Shown here: positions 1 to 5,140 of the stretch, piece after piece
Position numbering within the stretch: the stretch's first letter is position 1
Layout: the number at the start of each line of letters is the position of its first letter
Position numbers and translations under genes: made by a program
Assembly (NCBI GenBank): GCA_027717875.1
Contig: JALLOL010000182.1
Location: 1 to 5,140, forward strand
Direction of reading: 5' to 3'
DNA from: Acidobacteria bacterium AH-259-L09
GTDB taxonomy: Bacteria; Acidobacteriota; UBA6911; RPQK01
Length of the DNA: 5,140 nt
The notes under the pieces: model-generated
Told to the model about the DNA's origin: nothing
Seen by the model: the letters and a program-made list of their open reading frames with translations, nothing else
Databases searched by the model: none

Positions 1-54
1 CGTGAAGACAGCCAAGGAGATCCCCTTTTTGCAGTGAGGGCACCTGAGCATCAT
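1..54 (-). CDS. N-terminus of a protein with a CPHC zinc knuckle (partial, runs off left edge)
   Basis: Eighteen codons are visible on the minus strand, reading MMLRCPHCKKGISLAVFT, and the frame is open to the edge. The CxxC pair (CPHC, residues 5-8) right after the start is typical of zinc-ribbon proteins, in which a second CxxC further on completes the zinc site. That second pair lies outside the window, so zinc binding is inferred. Two ATG codons are adjacent (54-52 and 51-49). A near-consensus promoter ends 4 bases upstream, so the first ATG probably lies at the mRNA 5' end. A weak AGGA at 9 bases is the only ribosome-binding candidate. I do not recognise the family. The reading rests on the knuckle, the start and the promoter agreeing; chance remains possible with so few codons. 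Confidence 0.55.
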   Translation of the reverse strand, partial: MMLRCPHCKKGISLAVFT

Positions 55-58
55 TCGT

Positions 59-87
59 ATTATCCTAAGTAGGTTGGGTTAAGTCAA
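59..87 (-). promoter_or_regulatory. sigma-70 type promoter for the zinc-knuckle gene, probably leaderless
   Basis: On the minus strand TTGACT (87-82, 5 of 6 matches to the -35 consensus) and GATAAT (64-59, 5 of 6 matches to the -10) are separated by exactly 17 bases. Transcription should begin about 7 bases beyond the -10, at about 51-54, which is the ATGATG start itself. The message would then have no 5' leader. Box quality and spacing are seen directly; activity is inferred, and a housekeeping sigma factor with this specificity is assumed. Confidence 0.6.
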
Positions 88-120
88 GCAGAGATCGTTG
101 AATCTCAGCCATTCTCAGGG

Positions 121-139
121 CCAGGGAGACTATCTCTGG
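121..139. other. small inverted repeat in the gap between two minus-strand genes
   Basis: CCAGGGA (121-127) and TCTCTGG (133-139) can form a 7-bp stem with one G-U pair and a 5-base loop. It lies in the 190-base gap between the exported-protein gene and the zinc-knuckle gene. No T-run follows it on the minus strand, so it is not a standard intrinsic terminator. A second, looser pairing, CAGGGCC near 117 with GGCCCTG near 182, brackets the gap. Either could be structure at the 3' end of the upstream message, or chance. Confidence 0.25.
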
Positions 140-244
140 TCAGGTTCAGGAAGGAAAATCCGCCTGCTCGATGTGGTTGCAGGCCCTGGTTATCTTAGTT
201 TTCAAGGGTTTAATCGTGTGATCTATCAAACGAACGCGAGGCAC

Positions 245-979
245 TTATAAACCACCAAAGTCTTCGCTTAGTTTCCTGGGCTTAAACTTCGCACGTATGA
301 AGATTACCTTCCCACACCTCAAGAAAGAGAAGCGGGCTTGTAAACCCAGGTGAAACTTGCCCCCTTCCTGAATGATCTCGAACTCAACTTCCTTCTGCCC
401 CTCCAAGAAGTCCTCATCACGAGGGAATAGGATAAACACGTCTTGGTCTGCCGAAGGTAGCTGGTTCATGTAACGCGCCCGCGTGAATTCGAGTGTGCCT
501 CTTACAACCTTAACTGGCCGGAGAAACACACTCTTATCTTTCTTATGCTGGAGGAAAATGCGCTTGGGGTTTTCTGCTTCCACCACCTCCTCACCTATCC
601 ATCCCCCAAAGTGAGTAAACCACATTGAAAACGCGGAGACGTAAAAGGCATAATAGCCCTTAAGTTCTGCCCGCATCTCATCATGTACGGCAATAGTTTC
701 TTCGTCTGTCAGCCTCTCTTGAACCTGACTTATCCTCGCAACTGCCCAGCAGACATCATCTGTTACCCAAGTTATCTGTACACCGGTCATCTTGACGCCA
801 GTAACTGCCCCGCCCATTAGTCTTCCAAAGTCCTGCCAGAAACCTAGTTGCGCTACTTTAGTAGCCTCCTTGATGACCTTCTTTGCCTTACCCTCTGACC
901 ATCGTTGCCATTTGGCTTGTTCCCCCAGCAAGGTACAGCATAAGGGAACTAAAAGGGCGAACATTCTCACTTTTCTCAT
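245..979 (-). CDS. exported protein of unknown function, 244 aa
   Basis: I do not recognise this protein. It begins with a basic and then hydrophobic stretch (MRKVRMFALLVPLCCTLLG), which looks like a Sec signal peptide. The cleavage site is unclear, and the VPLC before the cysteines is a poor lipobox. Residues of about 23-45 are rich in Lys and Glu. The middle is aromatic-rich (YYAFYVSAFSMWF, then HFGGWIGEE). The last 90 residues alternate hydrophobic and charged residues and look beta-rich, with FILFPRDEDF and a basic end (FKPRKLSEDFGGL). Periplasmic or inner-membrane location is inferred. The frame can be extended to GTG at 988, but AAGG would then sit 1 base from the start. From ATG at 979, AAGGGG (993-988) is 8 bases upstream, so I choose the ATG. 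A possible -10 (TAGAAT, 1035-1030) lies upstream without a good -35. It may also be read through from the small membrane-protein gene 194 bases upstream. Confidence 0.7.
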   Translation of the reverse strand: MRKVRMFALLVPLCCTLLGEQAKWQRWSEGKAKKVIKEATKVAQLGFWQDFGRLMGGAVTGVKMTGVQITWVTDDVCWAVARISQVQERLTDEETIAVHDEMRAELKGYYAFYVSAFSMWFTHFGGWIGEEVVEAENPKRIFLQHKKDKSVFLRPVKVVRGTLEFTRARYMNQLPSADQDVFILFPRDEDFLEGQKEVEFEIIQEGGKFHLGLQARFSFLRCGKVIFIRAKFKPRKLSEDFGGL

Positions 980-987
980 AATTCTCA

Positions 988-993
988 CCCCTT
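988..993 (-). promoter_or_regulatory. ribosome binding site that decides the start at 979
   Basis: AAGGGG on the minus strand, followed by TGAGAATT and then ATG, gives 8-base spacing. The alternative GTG at 988 directly abuts this motif and would have no usable spacing. Confidence 0.6.
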
Positions 994-1120
994 ACCCGCC
1001 AAGGGTCTCACAGTGGAGGTGAATTCGCAATTCTAAGTCTTTTGTAAGCGAGTCTTCGATTGTCGAGGGTCTGGCACCTGTCTGTCAGGAGCGTATGGGG
1101 TCGAGCCAGCCAATTTTTTT

Positions 1121-1142
1121 GTGAGAATTTTCTCGCTTTTTT
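1121..1142 (+). terminator. terminator-shaped hairpin plus T6, plus-strand orientation, no matching gene
   Basis: GTGAGA (1121-1126) pairs with TCTCGC (1131-1136) across a 4-base loop, with one G-U pair, and TTTTTT follows at 1137-1142. This is the shape of a weak intrinsic terminator for rightward transcription. T7 also precedes the stem (1114-1120), so on the minus strand the stem is followed by A7 and cannot terminate the minus-strand genes. I see no plus-strand gene that would use it. It could end an antisense or small RNA, or be a chance product of an AT-rich spacer. Confidence 0.25.
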
Positions 1143-1173
1143 GCCCGCCAGTCTTTCTAGCTGGGCTGATGTT

Positions 1174-1362
1174 TTAAATCTGGATGACCAAATTTTTTTT
1201 GGAATCAGCTAGCAGGAAGGCTTGCTTCGTACTTGGCTCTTCTCTCTCCTCGATGCCAGTATCCACCGGACAGCGCGTAATTAATAAAGAAACAAGAACA
1301 AGTGAGAGAATCCATAGAACAATTGCCCACTTCGGAATTGCTTTCCAGTCTTCCCATTCCAC
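1174..1362 (-). CDS. small single-span membrane protein, 62 aa
   Basis: This is a short protein with one clear membrane segment (residues about 12-28, WAIVLWILSLVLVSLLI). Before it comes a tryptophan-rich N-terminus (EWEDWKAIPKW). After it come a cysteine, an acidic patch (GIEEREEP) and a tail ending in DSKKNLVIQI. Charge does not settle the topology clearly. A TTG start at 1377 is possible, but GTG at 1362 has a perfect GGAGG (1375-1371) at 8 bases. This start also places the Shine-Dalgarno outside the gene, so I prefer it. The strong ribosome site and membrane segment are the main reasons to call such a short frame real. The family is unknown. An A8 run (minus strand, plus positions 1193-1200) lies nine codons before the stop; losing one A would replace the last residues with a basic tail ending at 1008. 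Confidence 0.6.
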   Translation of the reverse strand: MEWEDWKAIPKWAIVLWILSLVLVSLLITRCPVDTGIEEREEPSTKQAFLLADSKKNLVIQI

Positions 1363-1370
1363 GGCTTTCT

Positions 1371-1375
1371 CCTCC
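1371..1375 (-). promoter_or_regulatory. strong ribosome binding site for the 62-aa protein
   Basis: GGAGG on the minus strand lies 8 bases (AGAAAGCC) before GTG at 1362. It overlaps the alternative TTG start at 1377, which argues against that start. Confidence 0.6.
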
Positions 1376-1604
1376 AAAGTTGCCAGAGGTATGCCGTCAG
1401 GATAACGCCAGGGCCAGACACCAGTTCAAGTGGACCATGCCAGCCGGTCACCGTTGGGCCATCCCGAAATGGTGGATACTCTGCCTAGGCTCTGACCTGA
1501 GATCGTTCAATGAGGGGCAATCTTGGAGCGGTTTTTCAGGGCCATAGGAGGGATTCGCTCGGGAGGGGGCGAAAAGCTCCTTCGCTGCGATCCAATCGTC
1601 AAAT

Positions 1605-1636
1605 CAGCGGCCACCTGGGGGGGCAGAACCCCGCTG
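1605..1636 (-). terminator. possible stem-loop at the 3' end of the beta-barrel gene
   Basis: CAGCGG (1605-1610) pairs with CCGCTG (1631-1636). Inside it a G-run and a C-run (GGGG-TTCTG-CCCC on the minus strand) can pair in an alternative fold. It begins about 23 bases after the beta-barrel stop codon. Only ATTTGA follows on the minus strand, so it lacks a proper T-run. It could be an mRNA 3' stabiliser or a weak terminator. A second small stem, GGTTC/GAACC (1640-1657), lies right at the stop codon. Confidence 0.25.
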
Positions 1637-1658
1637 GCCGGTTCTCGGGTTGGAACCT

Positions 1659-2327
1659 CTACTGTCCAAAAAGAAAAACAACCCCGGTCCGCCACCGAAC
1701 GTTGTTGAAAGTGAAAGTTTCCCCATTCCCACGGCGGACTGGAAAATAATCAAACTCTATTAGACGAACCGCAATCTTCGAGTTTACCCGGACGTCCAAG
1801 CCAGCCCCCGCAGCTGCAGTGAAGACATTGTCGTCAAAGTCGGCCGATTCAGAGTCCAACCTGACCGAGCCTGTTACATGGCTTACGCCAAACAAAGCAC
1901 GAACAAAAGGCTTCACTCTTTCACCGCCGAAGGTCACCTTTGGGCCAAACAGGAAACTGTGCAGGTCCGCGCTAGCGTCGACCCTGGTGCCGTCCGCCGT
2001 GACGTCGAGGCTTCTGTAGTGACCACCAAAATCCGCGGTAATTCCCAAGGTGCCATTGAAGTTCACTGTCACACTAGCACCCCAGCCGAGCACATTGTTC
2101 AACAAAAACTCCCCCACCTTCTCCACGGCATCTCCGGTGCCCGGGTCTCTCCCTAATCCCCCCGGGAGGTTCGGCCGCAAGATTGAGTGCCCCCCAAAGA
2201 CTTCGACTCGTGACTCGCGTTGTGCGCTCACTGTTGGAGTCATCAGGGAACCGATGGTTAGCAACATCAGGCAGACGGCCAACCTCACGCCAAATACAGC
2301 CTTGACAGTCCGATGCATCTTGCTCAT
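1659..2327 (-). CDS. outer-membrane beta-barrel protein, 222 aa
   Basis: This is a small beta-barrel protein predicted to sit in the outer membrane; its cargo or ligand cannot be read from sequence. Residues 1-35 form a signal peptide: a basic start, a hydrophobic core around 13-29, and VSA before the likely cut at 35/36. The mature part opens with VEVFGGHSILR (41-51), as in many acidobacterial porin-like or OmpA-like small barrels (family recalled, not searched). Amphipathic strands follow, with glycine and aromatic girdles: WGASVTVNFNGTLGITADF (82-100), SFLFGPKVTF (124-133), KPFVRALFGVSH (139-150), GAGLDVRVNSKIAVRLIEF (174-192). The end, RTGVVFLFGQ, is barrel-like although the last residue is Gln rather than Phe. 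There is no OmpA peptidoglycan-binding domain. The ATG has an excellent AAGGAGG (2339-2333) at 5 bases. The gene lies 24 bases after the PilZ gene, so co-transcription is likely. Confidence 0.85.
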   Translation of the reverse strand: MSKMHRTVKAVFGVRLAVCLMLLTIGSLMTPTVSAQRESRVEVFGGHSILRPNLPGGLGRDPGTGDAVEKVGEFLLNNVLGWGASVTVNFNGTLGITADFGGHYRSLDVTADGTRVDASADLHSFLFGPKVTFGGERVKPFVRALFGVSHVTGSVRLDSESADFDDNVFTAAAGAGLDVRVNSKIAVRLIEFDYFPVRRGNGETFTFNNVRWRTGVVFLFGQ

Positions 2328-2351
2328 TTTTTCCTCCTTCTGGTTGGAAAG

Positions 2352-2669
2352 TTAACTCACGAGTTTGCTCTGACCAAAATTTACTGCAAATCCACATGTC
2401 TTCTCCGATAACTGATCGACCCGCAGGACAGTCCCAAGCGCCTCCAATGCCATCTCCGATTGGTTGGGTTCAGAGTCCTGCCGGTGTAGGCGAACTATTA
2501 TGCGGTCACCAACACTCGGGCAAGTATCCGTCAGTAAATACGCGCCCTGCGCACTAATGTCTTTAGTCGTCACTGTCCTTTTGATCTTGCGCCCTTCGAT
2601 GTTGAAGGTGACTGTTCCTTTAAGTTGCAGATCAAGCCGTTTTGCGGCTCTTCTTTCACTCTTCTCCAT
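2352..2669 (-). CDS. PilZ-domain protein, probable c-di-GMP receptor, 105 aa
   Basis: This is a stand-alone PilZ domain, the family that binds cyclic di-GMP and relays it to motility, adhesion or polysaccharide export. The two signature motifs are present: RxxxR at residues 7-11 (in ERRAAKR) and D/NxSxxG at 37-42 (DISAQG). Between and after them is the expected beta-barrel pattern, including VGDRIIVRLH and a late strand (GFAVNF). The protein is presumably cytoplasmic, as no signal or membrane segment is seen. The frame can be extended to TTG at 2768, adding 33 residues with a CICIEC stretch, but PilZ proteins often start just before the RxxxR motif, so I choose ATG at 2669. The drawback is that its nearest GGAGG is about 18 bases away, so the start is uncertain. 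The stop codon is 24 bases from the beta-barrel start; the pairing suggests a c-di-GMP-linked surface function, which is inferred. Confidence 0.8.
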   Translation of the reverse strand: MEKSERRAAKRLDLQLKGTVTFNIEGRKIKRTVTTKDISAQGAYLLTDTCPSVGDRIIVRLHRQDSEPNQSEMALEALGTVLRVDQLSEKTCGFAVNFGQSKLVS

Positions 2670-2755
2670 AATGCTGGTTGTGTGGCCTCCGCCTAGTATT
2701 TCACACTCAATGCAAATGCAGGAGTGTATGTAATCTAGCTGGGAAGCAAGGAAAA

Positions 2756-2768
2756 TTGGATATTCCAA
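2756..2768. repeat. short palindrome TTGGATATTCCAA overlapping the putative -10
   Basis: TTGGA and TCCAA are perfect inverted arms around TAT, in an AT-rich surround. The size fits an operator half-site pair, but no regulator gene is nearby and there is only one copy in the window. Confidence 0.3.
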
Positions 2769-2789
2769 ATTTATTGACCCCAGTGTTAA
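2762..2789 (-). promoter_or_regulatory. possible promoter for the PilZ/beta-barrel operon
   Basis: TTAACA (2789-2784, 5 of 6 matches to the -35 consensus) and TGGAAT (2767-2762, 4 of 6 matches to the -10) lie 16 bases apart on the minus strand. Transcription would start near 2755, giving a leader of about 86 bases before ATG 2669. It would also rule out the upstream TTG start at 2768. The -10 falls inside the palindrome at 2756-2768, a place where a repressor could act. The boxes are only moderate. Confidence 0.3.
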
Positions 2790-2826
2790 TCCTTAGGTGC
2801 TTAGGAGGAGAACTGCGGCCTGAGAG

Positions 2827-2982
2827 CCGAGGCAGTCGAGTTAGCCAACGTTTTCAACAGCTTAGCATCGAGGCAGTAAACCGAGGTAGACCGAGTTAAT
2901 CGAGTCAGGTTTGGTTAAATGTTTATGAGAGAAGCTAAAGTGCCTCGGTTACCTCGGTAGCACCTCGGCTGGACACCTCGAT
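2827..2982. repeat. array of CCGAGG-type words that flips orientation midway
   Basis: Six CGAG words on the plus strand (starting 2828, 2837, 2869, 2882, 2892, 2901) are followed, after a word-free centre of about 36 bases, by four CCTCG words. These four are the same motif reversed, within 2941-2982. Several arms match exactly: ATCGAGG (2867-2873) with CCTCGAT (2976-2982); CCGAGGTA (2881-2888) with TACCTCGG (2950-2957); CCGAG (2891-2895) with CTCGG (2944-2948). These three nest, giving about 20 base pairs of possible stem. Spacing between adjacent words is mostly 9-13 bases. Its function is unknown; it resembles short irregular tandem repeats more than any mobile-element end I know. Confidence 0.6.
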
Positions 2983-3100
2983 TGTAAGTGATTGATTTTG
3001 TTAGACAACTCGATTGGCTCGACTGTTTTGCTATTAGGCTGTCAGAATGGACCGTAACACCTTACATTCTTACCGACTCACTCGATGCGCTTAAACCGTG

Positions 3101-3119
3101 TCTGGATGGCAACTCCAGA
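3101..3119. other. small hairpin after the kinase stop codon
   Basis: TCTGGA (3101-3106) and TCCAGA (3114-3119) form a perfect 6-bp stem with a 7-base loop, 28 bases beyond the kinase stop. No T-run follows on the minus strand, so it is a weak terminator candidate or a 3'-end structure. Confidence 0.25.
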
Positions 3120-3147
3120 AGGGGTCTTGAAGATGGCTGCGAAGCAG

Positions 3148-5140
3148 TCAAGGCTCCAACCTCATCCGCCGCAGCAGGTCCTGGAAGCGAGAGTCGTTGC
3201 GGAGCGAAGCAAAATGGGGATCGGCCTGAATCGCTTCGAAGTTGCGATAGCCTCCGACCAGGGCCCTTTCCAGTTCAATGAGGGCTTTTTCTTTGTTGCC
3301 GAGAGCTGCGTGGGCCGCGCCGATTCGGACGAGCAGGCCGTCAGTTTCCCGTATTTGTCGTGCTTTCTCGAATTGAGCCAAGGCCTGATTGTAGTTGTGT
3401 TGGGCTAGATGGACTTGACCGAGGCGGATACGGCCGATCCTGTGATCTGGCTCCAACTGCAAAAAGTACTCGAAAGCGGCAATGGTTTCCTCATACCGCC
3501 CTTGCAGATTAAGTGCCCGGCCAAGTAGGGAGTAGGACGTGGCATAGCCGGGTGCGAGTTGGATGGCCTCGCGCGCCGCGCTTTCTGCTCTCTTTGGGTC
3601 AGGTTGGTCTTGGGAGATGCACACCCAGGCGAGCTCACACCAGACATACGCGTTCTTGGGGTCCAGGCTGAGTGCCTCGTCAAATTCGTCTATGGCACGC
3701 TCAAAATGATCTCCAAACGCATAAGCATTCGCTAGGGCCACATGGGCCTCGGAAAGCTGCGGATCGAGGGCGAGAGCCCGACGGGCTAGCTCTTCCGCCC
3801 GCTGCAAATGATCTTGAGTCTCTTCAACCAGCCAGTAGTAGAAGGCCTCGACCACGCCCAGACCGGCCAAAGCGAGGGGATAGTTCGGATCCAACGCAGA
3901 GGCTTGCTCAAAGTGTTCGCGTGCAGCTTCTAGCCTTTCTTTGGGATCGTCCAGACTAACGTGGAAGGATTCAACCAGCGCCCACCCGCGCAGATAGGCA
4001 TCGTAGGCTTCAGGGTTCTGGGTGTAGCGGTGGCGGACGGCCTCCACTTCCTGGGAGCTCAAGTGGAGATTGAGCGCTTCGGCGATTTTCAACGCCGTCT
4101 GCTCCTGCACGACGAACACGTCCTTCAGCTCTCCGTCAAAATCATCCGACCAAAGGTTGAAACCGGTCGAAGCATCAATCAACTGCGCGGTGATACGGAC
4201 GCGGTTGCCGGCCTTGCGCACGCTGCCTTTGAGGACGTACCGTACCGCGAGTTCCTCGCCGATCTCCTTGATGTCTTTCTGCGTGTCCTTGAAGCGGGCT
4301 CGTGCGAGAGAAGCAGCGACTTGCAGGTTCTGAATGCGGAATAACTTGCTGATGAGCTCCTCGGTCATCCCTGCGCTGAAATATTCGTTTCCCGGGTCTG
4401 GGCTCAGATTCTCAAAAGGGAGCACCGCAATGGAATCAATCGTCTCCTCTGGTGGAGCAGGAGTGAATGACCAAAACAGGGCTAGGGCCAAGAGGACAAG
4501 GATCATCACTCCTCCAATGACACTTGCCCAAAAATAGCTCCGTTGTCTTGCCGGACGAGCGGCGGCGGCGGCTGTGCTGACCACTGATTTTCCAGAGTCA
4601 GTGTCTCTCTTCAGCCGCATCAACTCACTCTTCATGTCTGAAGCGTGCTGATAGCGGAGCTGGGGATCTTTCTCAAGCGATCTGGTGATGACCTTTTCTA
4701 AATCATCAGGCACTTCAGGATTTATTCGCACTGGTGAGGTAGGCGGTTTATTCAGTATCTCGTCAAAGACAACCCCCGTTGTACTACCTTTGAACGGTAA
4801 ACTTCCTGTTGCCATCTCGTATAGCACTATCCCGTAAGAGAAAAGATCCGTACGAGCATCCAATTCTTCTCCTCGTACTTGCTCAGGCGACATATAAGCC
4901 ACCGTGCCAAGGGCCGTACCAGGGCTGGTTAGAGCCTCCTCCAACACTTGCGCCGTGGGCATCTTCGAGTCCACTTCGGTCTGCTCCTGCGTCAGCTTGG
5001 CCAACCCAAAGTCCAGCACCTTGGCATCGCCTCTCTGGGTGATGAAGATGTTGGCAGGCTTAATGTCTCTGTGGACAATGCCTTTGGAGTGAGCCGCATC
5101 TAGAGCATCCGCAATCTGAATCCCCAACTCCAGCAGCTCA
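3148..5140 (-). CDS. receptor-like Ser/Thr protein kinase with TolB-like and TPR domains (5' end outside window)
   Basis: The visible 663 residues lack the N-lobe, including the ATP-binding glycine loop and catalytic lysine, which lie beyond the right edge. The codon at 5127 is an internal TTG (Leu), because the frame continues upstream as ELLE. Counting from it: catalytic loop HRDIKPAN (19-26, Asp21), DFG (39-41), SPE in place of APE (80-82), DLFSYG (94-99) and the late conserved Arg158 are all present, so it should be an active RD-type kinase. A membrane span follows (about 199-221). Next is a TolB N-terminal-like domain (about 229-350: [48 protein letters not shown]), presumably periplasmic. 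About six or seven TPR repeats (394-625) run to a short tail ending RRMRLEP. The kinase is likely to autophosphorylate and pass on signals sensed outside. This architecture is common in Acidobacteriota. Ligand and substrates are unknown. Confidence 0.93.
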   Translation of the reverse strand, partial: ELLELGIQIADALDAAHSKGIVHRDIKPANIFITQRGDAKVLDFGLAKLTQEQTEVDSKMPTAQVLEEALTSPGTALGTVAYMSPEQVRGEELDARTDLFSYGIVLYEMATGSLPFKGSTTGVVFDEILNKPPTSPVRINPEVPDDLEKVITRSLEKDPQLRYQHASDMKSELMRLKRDTDSGKSVVSTAAAAARPARQRSYFWASVIGGVMILVLLALALFWSFTPAPPEETIDSIAVLPFENLSPDPGNEYFSAGMTEELISKLFRIQNLQVAASLARARFKDTQKDIKEIGEELAVRYVLKGSVRKAGNRVRITAQLIDASTGFNLWSDDFDGELKDVFVVQEQTALKIAEALNLHLSSQEVEAVRHRYTQNPEAYDAYLRGWALVESFHVSLDDPKERLEAAREHFEQASALDPNYPLALAGLGVVEAFYYWLVEETQDHLQRAEELARRALALDPQLSEAHVALANAYAFGDHFERAIDEFDEALSLDPKNAYVWCELAWVCISQDQPDPKRAESAAREAIQLAPGYATSYSLLGRALNLQGRYEETIAAFEYFLQLEPDHRIGRIRLGQVHLAQHNYNQALAQFEKARQIRETDGLLVRIGAAHAALGNKEKALIELERALVGGYRNFEAIQADPHFASLRNDSRFQDLLRRMRLEP

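Larger units (their letters stand above)
1363..1658. other. 296-base gap without a convincing gene
   Basis: Apart from the ribosome site at its left end and short stem-loops at its right end, I see no supported feature. Short open frames exist on both strands, but none has a ribosome site or a protein-like sequence. One overlaps the 3' end of the beta-barrel gene out of frame. GCGAA/TTCGC (1569-1573 and 1581-1585) forms a 5-bp stem with no T-run. I found no promoter with good boxes for the 62-aa gene; the best candidate is TTGAAC with a poor -10. Confidence 0.5.
2670..3147. other. 478-base gene-free stretch between the kinase and the PilZ gene
   Basis: Short open frames here lack ribosome sites and protein-like content. 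The stretch holds, from the right, a small hairpin just after the kinase stop (3101-3119), scattered CTCG words (3009, 3018, 3081), the main CGAG/CTCG array (2827-2982), and the putative PilZ promoter with its palindrome. It therefore serves as kinase 3' end and PilZ 5' region, and carries a repeat cluster of unknown role. Confidence 0.6.

Noticed and set aside
1068..1088. GGTCTGGCACC followed by a CCTG/CAGG mini-palindrome, reminiscent of REP-type elements
   Set aside because: The stems are only 3-4 bp, it occurs once, and there is no REP-associated transposase in the window.
1507..1695. 62-codon minus-strand frame at the 3' end of the beta-barrel gene
   Set aside because: GTG start without a Shine-Dalgarno, overlaps the barrel gene out of frame, and is proline/arginine-rich without any recognisable feature.
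2074..2397. 107-codon minus-strand frame overlapping the beta-barrel and PilZ genes
   Set aside because: Out of frame with two well-supported genes, and its translation is low-complexity shadow sequence.
2827..2982. CRISPR array or insertion-sequence ends as an explanation of the CGAG cluster
   Set aside because: Units are only 5-8 bases, irregularly spaced and reverse orientation midway; no spacers, no transposase and no target duplication are seen.
3085..3408. 107-codon plus-strand frame across the kinase 3' end
   Set aside because: Mostly antisense to the TPR-coding region; the sequence has no domain-like character.
3961..4344. 127-codon open frame on the plus strand inside the kinase gene
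   Set aside because: It lies wholly antisense to the TolB-like part of the kinase, has no ribosome site worth noting, and looks like a product of the kinase's codon bias.
5125..5127. TTG as the start codon of the kinase
   Set aside because: The frame continues upstream as ELLE to the window edge, and the protein would lack the whole N-lobe; it is an internal leucine.

Overview
The window reads as chromosomal DNA from a Gram-negative, probably soil- or sediment-type bacterium. Acidobacteriota or a close relative is my best guess. The reasons are the type of Ser/Thr kinase (cytoplasmic kinase, one membrane span, TolB-like domain, TPR tail) and a small outer-membrane beta-barrel protein whose motifs resemble those common in Acidobacteriota. 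This is an inference from protein style; there is no rRNA or other marker here.

Every gene I can support lies on the minus strand, so transcription runs right to left. From the right edge these are: (1) a large receptor-like Ser/Thr protein kinase, 3148 to beyond 5140, missing its N-terminus; (2) a gene-poor stretch, 2670-3147, with an unusual array of CGAG/CTCG words that flips orientation in the middle; (3) a small PilZ-domain protein (2352-2669) followed 24 bases later by an outer-membrane beta-barrel protein (1659-2327), probably one operon; (4) a 296-base gap without a convincing gene; (5) a 62-residue single-span membrane protein (1174-1362) with a strong ribosome binding site and an A8 run near its end; (6) an exported protein of unknown function (245-979); (7) the first 18 codons of a protein with an N-terminal CPHC zinc knuckle (1-54), cut by the left edge. 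A near-consensus sigma-70 promoter sits so close to the start of gene 7 that its mRNA should be leaderless.

Functionally the window suggests envelope signalling. The kinase could link a periplasmic protein-binding domain to cytoplasmic phosphorylation. The PilZ protein could be a c-di-GMP receptor, and it is co-transcribed with a surface beta-barrel. Nothing in the sequence shows that the kinase and the PilZ/barrel pair act together. I found no mobile element, CRISPR array, tRNA or rRNA. The points most worth a second look are the polarity-switching CGAG array, the leaderless promoter, and the A8 run, where loss of one A would open a reading frame almost to the next gene.
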